DNA of 64,000 nucleotides from Dictyobacter arantiisoli (GTDB lineage Bacteria; Chloroflexota; Ktedonobacteria; Ktedonobacterales; Ktedonobacteraceae): positions 37,759 to 101,758 of the forward strand of contig NZ_BIXY01000014.1 of assembly GCF_008326305.1 (NCBI RefSeq), written 5' to 3'. The translations under genes and the position numbers were made by a program. Positions 54,056-63,094 of the stretch are shown one piece after another (position 1 is the stretch's first letter; every line of letters begins with the position of its first letter). Below the pieces are notes generated by a model. That model had not been told where the DNA came from and made no database searches. It was given only the letters and a program-made list of their open reading frames with translations.

Positions 54056-54078
54056 CCTACGAGCATCCCACTCGTAGG
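54056..54078 (+). terminator. Hairpin after the TusA-like gene
   Basis: CCTACGAG and CTCGTAGG form an eight-base stem with a seven-base loop, 18 bases after the stop codon. A run of eight or nine As near 54029-54037 precedes it on the plus strand, but no U-tract follows. Confidence 0.45.
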
Positions 54079-54246
54079 CCATTCCTCCCCAACATCCGTG
54101 CCAGTGGACAGTGCAGAGCGTTGGGGCGAGAGCGTTGTACGAGCAAAGGTAACGGGGTTGGGTCACAGCACGAGAGTGAGCTGGTTGCGCACTCCCGCAT
54201 GCGTTGGATCTGGCGTCCTGCTCTCACGCATGAGATGTGAAAAGTC

Positions 54247-54275
54247 TTGACTTTTGAGTTTTTATTGGGTACTAT
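54247..54275 (+). promoter_or_regulatory. Sigma-70-type promoter
   Basis: TTGACT, a 17-base spacer and TACTAT. The next possible starts downstream are a five-codon frame at 54311 with AGGAG before it and the 28-codon frame at 54331; hflX begins 396 bases later. The remainder of 54039-54670 otherwise holds only the hairpin at 54625-54640. Confidence 0.6.
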
Positions 54276-54330
54276 TGATAGTACAACATCATTTATAGGA
54301 GAAACAACGCGTGATAGCTTTTAATTAACC

Positions 54331-54417
54331 ATGGATCAACCGTGTAACACAGGTGGTGACAGCTTTAGTATGCCCTCAGAGGATACTGGCTGCGCTGAGT
54401 GGTACGGTACCTGTTAA
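54331..54417 (+). CDS. Possible 28-residue Cys-containing peptide
   Basis: A short frame, MDQPCNTGG at its start and DTGCAEWYGTC at its end, with Cys at 5, 21 and 28. It has no ribosome-binding site of its own. A five-codon frame (GTG at 54311, stop at 54326-54328) with AGGAG nine bases before its start ends two bases upstream of this ATG, so translation could restart here. A promoter at 54247-54275 precedes both. It may be chance; there are no modification genes next to it. Confidence 0.25.
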   Translation: MDQPCNTGGDSFSMPSEDTGCAEWYGTC

Positions 54418-54624
54418 TGAAGGCTTTTCGTTGTTATCCATCTCATCTGCACTTTCATTTTCTCCCTACGCAAGAATAAGATGCATGTTATCCTTCTATT
54501 AGCAGGCACACCACCACTCAGTTGTTAGCTATACAGTCATAGCATACAAGCTCTCACGGCAACGCACCTACCAGGAATGGATAAACACAAACCCAACCAA
54601 ACAACAAACACATAGATAAAACAC

Positions 54625-54640
54625 GCTGTCACCAGACAGC
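54625..54640 (+). promoter_or_regulatory. Small hairpin in the hflX leader
   Basis: GCTGTC-ACCA-GACAGC, 30 bases before the hflX start and 15 bases before its AAAGGAG. It could tune translation or mRNA stability. Confidence 0.35.
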
Positions 54641-54670
54641 TTCCGAGAAGAGAGCTTAAAGGAGCATAAT

Positions 54671-56077
54671 TTGCCGGAACACGATTTACCTCGTACAAAC
54701 GATAAAAAAGATGAGAACAATGAACAGAAACCGATGCGCGGCTTGCTCGCCGATGCCCCGATGCGGGCAATCCTGGTCAGTATCGATTCAAAAGAGACGG
54801 ATTGGCCCATTGGTGAGTCGCTGGATGAGTTGGAGCAATTGGCAACGACAGCAGGCGTAACGTGCGTTGAACGTGTGATACAGCGCATGGATCATCCCCA
54901 TTCCGCGACCCTGCTGGGTTCGGGAAAGGTAAAAGAATTAGCCGAAATGCTGCATGGGCAGGATTGTGATGCGGTGATCTTCGATCTGGAGCTACGCCCT
55001 AATCAACATCGCAATCTTGAACGCGAACTGGAAATACAGGTACTGGATCGTACGGCCCTGATCTTGATCATCTTTGGTCAGCGTGCCCGTACACGTGAGG
55101 GCCGCTTACAGGTTGAGTTGGCACAGGTCGAGTATGATCTGCCACGCCTGACGCGTCAATGGTCCCACTTATCCCGTCAGAGCGGTGGTGGTACCAATCA
55201 GCGTGGTGAAGGTGAAAAGCAGATCGAGGTTGACCGCCGTATGCTACGGCGTCAGAAGGATCAACTGGAAGAAGAGTTGGATCTGGTACGTAGCCAGCGC
55301 CAGCTCCATCGTGAGCGCCGTAAATACGCTGGCGCGCCCGTCGTTGCCCTGGTAGGCTATACCAATGCAGGTAAGTCCACACTCCTCAATCAGTTAGCTG
55401 GAGGGATACAGACACTGGCTGAAGATAAGCTTTTCGCCACGCTTGATCCTACCACCCGTCGCGTACGGCTGTCAGGCGGTCAGGAGATACTTTTCTCCGA
55501 TACCGTGGGCTTTGTACAACGCCTTCCTACGACGCTGGTTGCGGCCTTCCGCGCCACACTGGAAGAGGTGTCCGAAGCTGATCTCCTGGTTCACGTTGTC
55601 GATGCCTCACATCCCTACGTTCACCATCAAATTGAGGCCGTCGAGCAGGTATTGGAAGATATCGGCGCGGGCGGTTTGCCAATGGTGCTGGCCTTGAATA
55701 AGGCCGATCTCTTGCCAGAGAATCTCGTGATTCATCTCAAAGGGATCGCCGCGACCTTGCCGGTCGTCAAAGTCTCAGCCATGCAAGGCACAGGTGTTGA
55801 GGATCTGTTACGCAGCATCAGCAACGCCCTGATCGAGCAGTTCGTCAGCCTCGATGTGATCCTTCCCTACGATCGTGGTGATCTGGTGGCTCAATTCCAT
55901 CAGTATGGCACGATTGAGCTTGAGGAATATGTAGAACAGGGTACGCATCTCCGTGGACATGTGCCCGACAACCATAGTGGACCTTTCTATGCCTATCAGC
56001 AAAACACAAAGCGTACCACAAAAGTTATGGGCAAAGTTCAATTCATCCAGCAGGAAAAAGCGGTATTAAAACCCTGA
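54671..56077 (+). CDS. hflX: Ribosome-associated GTPase HflX
   Basis: 468 residues. It starts at TTG, chosen because TTAAAGGAG lies six bases upstream and no ATG is in a suitable place. The N-terminal nucleotide-binding domain has GSGKVKELAE and DLELRPNQHRNLE. The coiled region contains SGGGTNQRGEGEKQIEVDRR, the HflX signature. The G domain follows: G1 GYTNAGKST (about 229), G3 DTVGFVQRLP, G4 NKADL and G5 VSAMQGTG. HflX splits stalled 70S ribosomes during stress. The C-terminus is about 60 residues longer than minimal HflX. Confidence 0.96.
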   Translation: MPEHDLPRTNDKKDENNEQKPMRGLLADAPMRAILVSIDSKETDWPIGESLDELEQLATTAGVTCVERVIQRMDHPHSATLLGSGKVKELAEMLHGQDCDAVIFDLELRPNQHRNLERELEIQVLDRTALILIIFGQRARTREGRLQVELAQVEYDLPRLTRQWSHLSRQSGGGTNQRGEGEKQIEVDRRMLRRQKDQLEEELDLVRSQRQLHRERRKYAGAPVVALVGYTNAGKSTLLNQLAGGIQTLAEDKLFATLDPTTRRVRLSGGQEILFSDTVGFVQRLPTTLVAAFRATLEEVSEADLLVHVVDASHPYVHHQIEAVEQVLEDIGAGGLPMVLALNKADLLPENLVIHLKGIAATLPVVKVSAMQGTGVEDLLRSISNALIEQFVSLDVILPYDRGDLVAQFHQYGTIELEEYVEQGTHLRGHVPDNHSGPFYAYQQNTKRTTKVMGKVQFIQQEKAVLKP

Positions 56078-56105
56078 TCGACAGAGCATATCAGCTTTTT
56101 GACAG

Positions 56106-56142
56106 GAAAGGCACGGCGTACAACACGCTCGTGCCTTTCTTT
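56106..56142 (+). terminator. Intrinsic terminator of hflX
   Basis: GAAAGGCACG and CGTGCCTTTC pair over ten bases with a 14-base loop and run into TTTCT. It begins 28 bases after the hflX stop codon. Confidence 0.8.
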
Positions 56143-56354
56143 CTGCCCTCTCCTGCTTCCCCAAACTCCATAGATCCCATTCATTGAGCCGCTAAATGAT
56201 TTCCAAAGATGGCTTCTGCCTCACGAAGGGTGGATGCCTTTGCACAAAGTATCTTGCATACAAGCAACTATTGTAAAAGCATTCTGTGTGTTTTATACTT
56301 GTCCACATGCAGTGCGGTAAGAGAGGATTGTTTCTCTCTCAAGAGGAGGTTTTC

Positions 56355-56798
56355 ATGGATAAGATTGAGGATTGTCTAAGCTTCTATCTCGGCAAGGCAT
56401 ATCAGCGCGTCACGCAGTCGGCCAAATTGCGCCTGGTTCCCTATGGAATCACGCCCGTACAGTACGCGCTGCTCAAGGTCCTCTGGGAGCACGATCAGCA
56501 GAGCGGTGCCGAATTGGGCGAGCGCCTGCTGTTAGATAGCGCAACGATGACAGGACTGCTTGATCGTCTGGAACATGCGGGGCTGATCGAGCGCAAGGCG
56601 CATGAGACCGATCGCCGTGTGAATAGGGTGGCCCTCACTGCTCGTGGGCGCGATCTTCAAGCACCACTTGACCGTGAGATGGACCAGATGAATGAGGATT
56701 TTCTCGGCGACTTGCCTCCTGAAGAGAGAAAGCTTCTGCGGAATCTGCTCGTGACCATTGCTGTCTGGAAGCAGGCGGAACATCCATCTGCGAATTGA
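56355..56798 (+). CDS. MarR-family transcriptional regulator
   Basis: 147 residues from the ATG at 56355, which follows AAGAGGAGG. The winged-helix domain is complete: TPVQYALLKVLWEHD (helix 2), SGAELGERLLLDSATMTGLLDRLEHAGLIER (recognition helix region) and HETDRRVNRVALTARGRDL (wing with the D-R-R motif). Dimerisation helices lie at both ends. MarR proteins are usually released from DNA by phenolic or oxidative signals. It is followed, about 100 bases on, by the DUF2000 gene on the same strand, which it may regulate. No Cys residue outside position 8 suggests thiol sensing. Confidence 0.94.
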   Translation: MDKIEDCLSFYLGKAYQRVTQSAKLRLVPYGITPVQYALLKVLWEHDQQSGAELGERLLLDSATMTGLLDRLEHAGLIERKAHETDRRVNRVALTARGRDLQAPLDREMDQMNEDFLGDLPPEERKLLRNLLVTIAVWKQAEHPSAN

Positions 56799-56896
56799 TA
56801 GCAGTTGAGAGAGAAGCAAATATCACGACGAAACCTCATGAGGGTACTACGCACGTGGACGTTTTCACAAAAGATTGTAAAGCGAGGATTCTTTTT

Positions 56897-57307
56897 ATGT
56901 TTTTTGATACAAAAATCGCATTGATTATTCGAGACGATTTAGCAGTATGGCAGAAGATGAATGTAGCAGCATTCCTGACAAGCGGAATTGCTGCCTCTTA
57001 CCCGGACAGTATTGGAGAATCATACGAGGATGCATCCGGGAATAAGTATCAGCGGCTCATCGGTCAACCTATATTGGTTTATGGAGCTGATCGTGCCGCC
57101 TTAGCACGGGTGCTGGATCGCGCGCTCTCACGAGGTGTACAACCTGCACTTTATACCGAAGAGATGTTTTCGACCACCCATGATGCTGCCAATCGTGATG
57201 CTGTACGCAGTGTCGAACGAGAGAGTCTGAATCTGGTAGGTCTCGCCATCAGAGCAGAGAGAAAAGTCGTCGACAAAGTTGTCGATAAACTGAAGTTTCA
57301 TCAGTAA
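56897..57307 (+). CDS. DUF2000 family protein (peptidyl-tRNA hydrolase II-like fold)
   Basis: 136 residues from the ATG at 56897 (GAGG eight bases upstream; the frame opens 34 codons earlier without such support). The sequence KIALIIRDDLAVWQKMNVAAFLTSGIA, with QPILVYGADRAALARVLDRALSRG in the middle, is typical of DUF2000, whose fold resembles Pth2. Function is unknown in the family. It is downstream of a MarR regulator, which suggests an inducible role. The Lys-rich C-terminus (ERKVVDKVVDKLKFHQ) is helical. Confidence 0.8.
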   Translation: MFFDTKIALIIRDDLAVWQKMNVAAFLTSGIAASYPDSIGESYEDASGNKYQRLIGQPILVYGADRAALARVLDRALSRGVQPALYTEEMFSTTHDAANRDAVRSVERESLNLVGLAIRAERKVVDKVVDKLKFHQ

Positions 57308-57533
57308 CTTCATAAGGGTCCACCCATATCGGAAAAGGTGAGTGCAATCGACCACTACTATCCACCAGCAGCGTACACTATTCGCTGGCAAGGTCTCATA
57401 GCTTGATAAAAGGGATGGGAATGGACGAGCATGCAAAGTCTGGTTGCTTGCGATAGAATGAAGCAACGCTTCTGCAGGCCAGTATAGGATACAGAGAGTT
57501 TGTGTGCTGCTTTTGCCGAAAGGGGTTAAGAGT

Positions 57534-58412
57534 ATGGTGCCATCGAACCGCGTCCCACCTGAACAGCCAGCCAACGAGCTAGTGATGCCACAGCGACGAG
57601 GACATGGATGGCTCTCGGCACTCATTATCGGTCTGCTCCTATTCGTGATCTCTATCCTGGTGATGTTTTGGACGGAGAATAGTAATCTCTATCCCACTGT
57701 CATTATCATCGGCAACTTTCTCATTCCAATTGTATTTGTAATCTTTCTCTATGATCATCAGAATATCAGTTCTCTGTCGGCGGAGACAATCGCCAAAAGT
57801 TTCGGTATGGGAGGCATCCTGGGGACACTGGGCGCGGCGGTCCTGGAAGCCCTGCTCGTTCCCCCACCAACCGCGAATGGAAGGCTATCATTTGGTGCTG
57901 GCATGCTGGTGGGGCTGATCGAGGAGGGATGTAAGATCCTGGCGGTTGTATGGCTGGCCCGTAAGATGCGCCATACCTCAGCTCTGGATGGTCTCTTGCT
58001 TGGGGCTGCAGTTGGTATGGGTTTCGCGGCCCTCGAAAGTACTGGCTATGCATTCACTACCTTCATGATGGGACAAGGACATTTCGGAAGCTCAATTGTT
58101 ATCACCATCTTCCGTGGCCTGCTGGCTCCCTTTGGACACGGCACCTGGACCGCGATACTGGCCTCGGTCCTGTTTCATAACAGTTACAACAACCGCTTCC
58201 ACATCACACCCGCCGTCATTATCACCTATCTCTTTGTCTCCATCCTGCACGGAGCCTGGGATGGCTTACCACAGACTATCTATCTGGTCATCCCTCCCGG
58301 CATCCCTCTCTCGGTCTCAAATCTGGTCATCAGTTGCACTGGCCTCATCGTCCTCATCATCTTCTATCGCGTCGATGCCCGTCCGCACCTCCGCCAGCCA
58401 GCCCGGGGATAG
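57534..58412 (+). CDS. PrsW-family intramembrane metalloprotease-like protein
   Basis: 292 residues from the ATG at 57534 (AAAGGGG upstream; a GTG ten codons earlier is less likely). Eight or so membrane helices. The family's putative active-site motifs lie within them: IEEGCK (EExxK) in the middle, LESTGYAF, then FGHGTW and LHGAWD, which supply His residues for metal binding. PrsW in Bacillus cleaves the anti-sigma factor RsiW; substrates in this phylum are unknown. The gene appears monocistronic. Confidence 0.92.
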   Translation: MVPSNRVPPEQPANELVMPQRRGHGWLSALIIGLLLFVISILVMFWTENSNLYPTVIIIGNFLIPIVFVIFLYDHQNISSLSAETIAKSFGMGGILGTLGAAVLEALLVPPPTANGRLSFGAGMLVGLIEEGCKILAVVWLARKMRHTSALDGLLLGAAVGMGFAALESTGYAFTTFMMGQGHFGSSIVITIFRGLLAPFGHGTWTAILASVLFHNSYNNRFHITPAVIITYLFVSILHGAWDGLPQTIYLVIPPGIPLSVSNLVISCTGLIVLIIFYRVDARPHLRQPARG

Positions 58413-58703
58413 ATTGTCTGCGGCCCCTTACATATGCCTGACAAGCTCAAGTATTGATAAACCGACAGCATGCAGTAGCATTGATTATCATAAAACAGCA
58501 TGGTATACTAAGATATCATTGCTGCTGCTAGCGATATACGATTTCTTTCGCAATACAAGAACGCAAATAGTTATACGTAGATATGCATGCACGTGTATTG
58601 TATCGATCCTCTCCTACATATCGATCGCTGTTTGATCGCTAACTTTGCCTTGTAGCGCGTGGTATACAAGCGAGTGCATCTCCCTCTTGAAGGAGGAACA
58701 GCT

Positions 58704-59612
58704 ATGGTTGAGCATTCTGCCTCGGTAATCGTTAAAGCGCCGGTTCATCAAGTCTACGAACTCTTCACGCATTTCAACGATTTTCCCAAATTTATGAGCT
58801 TTGTCAAAGAGGTGACATATCACGATGATATGCGCAGCCATTGGGTTGTCAAAGTCTTAGGTCAGTATGAATGGGATGCCATCAATGAAGATTGGATTCC
58901 AGATAAACAGATTGGTTGGCGTTCAACACGTGGTTTGAAGAATACGGGCAAGGTAAAATTCCATGCTCTGGGTCCTAACCGTACCAGCGTGGATGTCTAT
59001 ATTCGCTATACTCCTCCAACCGGACCACTGGGCAATCTCGGGAATCATTTTGGAGCCAATGGCTACTTTGACGCCAGCCTGCATAAAGATCTCGCTAACT
59101 TTGCACGTATGGTCGAGGAGGCTCCCGTTGGAGCACTTGATCCTATGTCCTCACATTATCTGTTCCATGAGGAGAGCGCGGCCCGCAAAGGGGATATCAC
59201 GCCCCGTCAAAAAGCAGCCATGGAACGCGATCCCATGATGAGTCCACAGGCCTTATCGGAACGTGAGGCAAAAATCGCGCAAGAGGCCACACTACGTCAA
59301 CAACTGGCAGCCACCCAGGCAACTGAACGGCAACGAAAACTGGAAAGTGAACAGGCACGGCAACGTGAGCAATCCGAAATTTTAGCCAGGGAAGCGATCA
59401 AACGCCAACAGGAGATGCGGGAACGCGAAGAGGCGCGGCGCAAAGCAGCCTCTATTCCCTTAGATCCTCGCCATACCTATGCGGCCTGGGCCCATGGATT
59501 GGGTGATAAGGACGGTATGCGAGCTCGCATACCCAACTTTGCACAGGACCCGATGACCTCACGTCGTCCCCGTAAACCCGTCATTTCCGCCAAACCACAG
59601 GGCGAAGAGTAA
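58704..59612 (+). CDS. SRPBCC (cyclase/dehydrase-type) protein with coiled-coil tail, first paralogue
   Basis: 302 residues from the ATG at 58704, preceded by GAAGGAGG. Residues 1-145 are a START/SRPBCC domain of the COG5637 kind: SASVIVKAPVHQVYELFTHF, NDFPKFMSFVKEV, WRSTRGLKNTGKVKF and TSVDVYIRYTPP. Such domains hold hydrophobic ligands. Residues 185-255 are a Gln/Arg/Glu-rich coiled coil, followed by a basic C-terminal tail with DPMTSRRPRKP. The next gene is a close paralogue with the same layout. There is no signal peptide or membrane helix. Confidence 0.88.
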   Translation: MVEHSASVIVKAPVHQVYELFTHFNDFPKFMSFVKEVTYHDDMRSHWVVKVLGQYEWDAINEDWIPDKQIGWRSTRGLKNTGKVKFHALGPNRTSVDVYIRYTPPTGPLGNLGNHFGANGYFDASLHKDLANFARMVEEAPVGALDPMSSHYLFHEESAARKGDITPRQKAAMERDPMMSPQALSEREAKIAQEATLRQQLAATQATERQRKLESEQARQREQSEILAREAIKRQQEMREREEARRKAASIPLDPRHTYAAWAHGLGDKDGMRARIPNFAQDPMTSRRPRKPVISAKPQGEE

Positions 59613-59699
59613 GCATTTCTCCTTCATCAGGACAACCGTTTGGGCTTCTCTTACGTGTACATGATATAGGATAGCTTATCAGCCCAGAAAAAAAACTAT

Positions 59700-59748
59700 G
59701 ACCAGGTTTGCTCCCCATACTGCTAGATAAAGCAGAGCAAACCTGGTC
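59700..59748 (+). terminator. 14-base hairpin between the two SRPBCC genes
   Basis: GACCAGGTTTGCTC and GAGCAAACCTGGTC pair perfectly with a 21-base loop, 88 bases after the first SRPBCC stop. No strong U-tract follows. It may separate the two transcripts. Confidence 0.5.
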
Positions 59749-59844
59749 AGTTCATTCTTAGTTGTCAGAACTGTCAATCATCAAAAAGACACACATTTAC
59801 CTATAGATATGTCCCTGTTATGTGGATAAAGGAGGAACAACGGT

Positions 59845-60864
59845 ATGTCAGAACATCAGGGTTCAGTGGTCGTACAGGCACCACTCCAACAAGTCTATGC
59901 CTTCTTCAGCCATTTCAATGATTTCCCCAAGTTTATGAGCTTCATTAAAGAAGTTACGTATGATGACGAGCAACGCAGCCATTGGGTGGCTCAGATTGTT
60001 GGAACACATGAATGGGATGCCATCAACGAAGACTGGATTCCCAATCAGCAGATTGGCTGGCGCTCGACAAATGGGCTAGAGAATAAAGGACGGGTACGTT
60101 TTGCCGCAGTTGATGCCAGCCGCACACGGGTCTCTGTTTATATCAGCTATACACCACCAGCAGGCGTAGTCGGAAAAATCGTCAATTCGCTGGGTGTGAA
60201 CATACGCTTCGAGGAAGTCCTCCAACATGATCTTGAGAATTTCGCCAGAATGGTTGAAGAGGCACCCGCCGGGGCTCTCGATCCGATGGATTCCCATTAC
60301 CTGTTCCATCAGGGCAGTAGTGTAGCGAAGAATGAAATCACCGCGCAACAGAAAGCATCAATGAACGCTGATCCCATGATGGATCAGCAGGCGCTGCAAT
60401 CCCGTCAGGGCTCCATTCAACAGGAAGAGCAGCTTCGCCAACGGCGACGCCAGCAAGAAGAGGCTGAACACCAGCGGCAACGTGAGCGCACTGCGCAGGC
60501 TGCCCAGGAGCAGGCTGAAGCCTTACGCAGACAGGCTGAAAAGGATACCGCCAGCCGGGCCAATGAGCCAGCCGAAACCACGGCACAGCCCGAGCTCGAT
60601 CCCGTGCATGACACCATTGGTGGCCGCAATGCCTCCATGGATCGCACCGCCCTGGGAGATAAAGATGGGCGTATGGAGCGCTTCCCGCAGCATCATGAAG
60701 ATCCTATGTTAACGCGTAGACCTAAAAAAAACACCTCGGTCAATACCCAATCGGCGGCCGACATCGAAACCGAATCGCCCTGGCGCAACAACATCTATGG
60801 AACCGATGCCGCACGCGATCCCAATCGCTTACCCGCTGAAGAAGACCTTCCTCAAGAGAAGTAA
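59845..60864 (+). CDS. SRPBCC protein with coiled-coil tail, second paralogue
   Basis: 339 residues. The ATG is preceded by AAAGGAGGAAC, almost the same leader as the first paralogue. The N-terminal SRPBCC domain (GSVVVQAPLQQVYAFFSHFN, then EWDAINEDWIPNQQIGW) is highly similar to it. The coiled coil at about 190-240 is Gln/Glu/Arg-rich, and the C-terminal region is longer and acidic, again with a DPMLTRRPKK segment. Conservation of the terminal basic motif in both proteins suggests that it is functional. Confidence 0.88.
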   Translation: MSEHQGSVVVQAPLQQVYAFFSHFNDFPKFMSFIKEVTYDDEQRSHWVAQIVGTHEWDAINEDWIPNQQIGWRSTNGLENKGRVRFAAVDASRTRVSVYISYTPPAGVVGKIVNSLGVNIRFEEVLQHDLENFARMVEEAPAGALDPMDSHYLFHQGSSVAKNEITAQQKASMNADPMMDQQALQSRQGSIQQEEQLRQRRRQQEEAEHQRQRERTAQAAQEQAEALRRQAEKDTASRANEPAETTAQPELDPVHDTIGGRNASMDRTALGDKDGRMERFPQHHEDPMLTRRPKKNTSVNTQSAADIETESPWRNNIYGTDAARDPNRLPAEEDLPQEK

Positions 60865-60885
60865 TATAACCGCATGTATTCACTA

Positions 60886-60919
60886 ATGATAGCCCTGGCC
60901 GAAATGGTGGGGCTATCAT
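60886..60919 (+). terminator. Hairpin after the second SRPBCC gene
   Basis: TGATAGCCC and GGGCTATCA pair over nine bases with a 14-base loop, followed by TCTTCT. It starts about 22 bases after the stop codon. Confidence 0.55.
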
Positions 60920-61070
60920 CTTCTGTACGAACTGAACCTTCCAAAAACCTTCTCTTTCAGGTCGCAGGCACTGCACATCTTGCAATCATTCAGCAAATAT
61001 CATTATTATACATCAAGGTCGGCTATTTTGTAGCAAACGCACACTCTCCATGAGCACAAAGGAGTATATC

Positions 61071-62165
61071 ATGTTAACTCAAGAAATAAACGCGTCACCA
61101 TCTGTACGCGTCGCAATTATCGGCTATGGCTTAGCCGGTTCAGTATTTCATGCCCCATTGATCGATGCGATACCCGGGATGCAGGTTTCTGCTATCGTGA
61201 CCAGCAAGCCAGAACGCCAGCAAAGCGCTCATCAACGCTATCCTCATGCCAAAATCCTAACGCATGTCAAAGAGCTCTGGCACGATGCCGGTGACTATGA
61301 CCTCGTAGTCGTCGCGACCAGCAATAGTACTCATGTCACACTGGGTAGCGCCGCCATGCGGGCAGGTCTCCCGGTGGTCGTCGATAAACCTATGGCCGCC
61401 ACTGTCGCTGACGCCCAGCGACTCCTGAGCACCAGTCAGGATACCGGTCAGCTCCTTACCATCTTCCAGAATCGACGCTGGGATAACGACTTTCTGACTG
61501 TCAAAAAGATCCTGGCATCTAATCTATTGGGACCGATTACCCGCTTTGAATCTCGCTTTGAGCGCTATCGTCCAACCCCACGGCACGGTGTCTGGCGCGA
61601 GTCAGCCGATCCCCAGGCGGCTGGCGGTCAACTCTATGATCTCGGTAGCCATCTGATCGATCAAGCCTTACACCTCTTTGGAACGCCTGAACAGGTCTAC
61701 GCTGAAATGGAGATCCGCCGCCCCGGAGCCCTGGTCGATGATGATAGCTTTGTAGCTCTGCGCTTTCCCAGCGGCATCACCGCTCATCTCTGGATGAGTC
61801 AGGTCGCCAGGATATCCGGGCCACGCGTACGCCTCTGCGGGCTGCACGGCACTTATGAAAAATGGGGACTCGATCCTCAGGAAGACGCGCTCAGGGCAGG
61901 CAAACAGCCTGGAGCAGCCGATTGGGGCAGCGAGCCCCGCGAATTATGGGGCCGCGTCTCAACTACGCTCGAAAGTACTGGACTGCATCTTGATGGACCC
62001 ATTGAAACGGTCCCAGGAGCCTATGAACAATTCTATGCCGGGGTGCGCGATTCTATTATCCAGATTGCTCCGGTCCCGGTAGATCCTGCCAGTGTGATCG
62101 ATGTCATTCGCGTCATCGAAGCAGCCCAGGCCAGCGCCCGTGAGCATAGTGTTATCACCTTTTAA
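61071..62165 (+). CDS. Gfo/Idh/MocA family oxidoreductase
   Basis: 364 residues from the ATG at 61071, which has AAAGGAG at the right distance; the ATG at 61050 does not. The N-terminal Rossmann domain starts VRVAIIGYGLAGSVFHAPLI (G-x-G-x-A-G) and has VVVATSNSTHV and VVDKPMAATVADAQ, with the EKP-like motif present as DKP. The C-terminal alpha/beta domain includes GGQLYDLGSHLIDQALHLFG, with the catalytic Asp and His. These enzymes oxidise or reduce sugar or inositol-type substrates using NAD(P). The YdgJ-like members match best. The substrate is unknown. Confidence 0.95.
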   Translation: MLTQEINASPSVRVAIIGYGLAGSVFHAPLIDAIPGMQVSAIVTSKPERQQSAHQRYPHAKILTHVKELWHDAGDYDLVVVATSNSTHVTLGSAAMRAGLPVVVDKPMAATVADAQRLLSTSQDTGQLLTIFQNRRWDNDFLTVKKILASNLLGPITRFESRFERYRPTPRHGVWRESADPQAAGGQLYDLGSHLIDQALHLFGTPEQVYAEMEIRRPGALVDDDSFVALRFPSGITAHLWMSQVARISGPRVRLCGLHGTYEKWGLDPQEDALRAGKQPGAADWGSEPRELWGRVSTTLESTGLHLDGPIETVPGAYEQFYAGVRDSIIQIAPVPVDPASVIDVIRVIEAAQASAREHSVITF

Positions 62166-62216
62166 CAGGCTATAGGGTGCTCACTGATCAGGATAAGTAG
62201 GATTTTCAGATGCCGC

Positions 62217-62975
62217 TTAGCGATAGCTTGCGTACCAGTGCGTGGCGGCTTCCAGAAAGGCAACGCCTTGTTCAAGGACGGCCAGGGCGTTTTCGGTGCT
62301 GTGAGATTGCTCATAATAGGTATGCACACATTGCGAGAAGCGGCGTATGCTCCGTCCCAGCGGAGCATTGGCGGGCAGCAGATACATAGCTGATTGTTTG
62401 GAGAGCCGCCAGATTTCAAGGGGTTGCGGAGCCTGTAATGCCAGGACGCTATACATCACGGGCCAGACATCCGTACACATATAGCGGACGCGCAGTTGGA
62501 GGCGATTTCCACCGGCTTCCAGGAGTTCGGCCGCTACTCTGGCAGGGACATGCTGGGCACGCTCGATTGTCTCTCTGGCGCGTTGTAGCAGCTCTGGCAG
62601 GGTTGCTTCTGGCACGGGAAGCGTACCATAGAGCATATGATAGGCTCCCGGAAGCGGTCCTCCATGCTGATGGGCCGTTTGCGAGGAGGTGACATATGCC
62701 TGGATATATTGGAAAGGCGCGAGATCAATCGCTGTGAGATCACGCTGGATTGCCATGCTGAGCGGCAGGGGCAGTTGTCCCGCTGGTGTGAGTAGCGTAG
62801 CAGAGAGATAGAGCCGAAAATCAATATCACTACAGCCCTCGATAATGCCACCTTTCAGGGCCGAACCATGGATCAGGATACCTTGCAGAGCATTCTGAAG
62901 ATGCTGCCAGTAAATGCGAGCGGCGGCCTGAGCAACGGCACGCGCTTCGGGCACAAGAGGAGCTACATCAAACAT
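62217..62975 (-). CDS. Nucleotidyltransferase-fold protein
   Basis: 252 residues, ATG preceded by AAAAGGAGTG. The motif ILIHGSALKGGIIEGCSDIDFRLYL contains the G-S-x10-D-x-D signature of the Pol-beta nucleotidyltransferase superfamily, as in kanamycin or streptomycin adenylyltransferases. A helical C-terminal part of about 130 residues resembles the four-helix extension of such enzymes. It may adenylylate a small molecule or a protein. Antibiotic resistance is possible but not shown. The stop codon lies about 50 bases after the hydrophilic oxidoreductase gene, which is convergent. Confidence 0.75.
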   Translation of the reverse strand: MFDVAPLVPEARAVAQAAARIYWQHLQNALQGILIHGSALKGGIIEGCSDIDFRLYLSATLLTPAGQLPLPLSMAIQRDLTAIDLAPFQYIQAYVTSSQTAHQHGGPLPGAYHMLYGTLPVPEATLPELLQRARETIERAQHVPARVAAELLEAGGNRLQLRVRYMCTDVWPVMYSVLALQAPQPLEIWRLSKQSAMYLLPANAPLGRSIRRFSQCVHTYYEQSHSTENALAVLEQGVAFLEAATHWYASYR

Positions 62976-63036
62976 GAAACCACTCCTTTTTCTTTCATAG
63001 AAGATGAACGAGCATCAGGATTTTGCGATCAAACGA

Positions 63037-63094
63037 TATCAATCCGCTATCAAGCGCTATCAATCCACGATCAAGCGATATCAATCCAATAGCG
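63037..63094. repeat. 21-base tandem repeat at the end of the GNAT gene
   Basis: Units TATCAATCCGCTATCAAGCGC (63037), TATCAATCCACGATCAAGCGA (63058) and a partial third (63079) follow each other. The last unit runs over the stop codon and last codons of the acetyltransferase gene (63071). Confidence 0.6.

Noticed and set aside
62217..62975. Aminoglycoside resistance gene
   Set aside because: Only the general nucleotidyltransferase motif is shared; nothing specific to an antibiotic substrate is visible.
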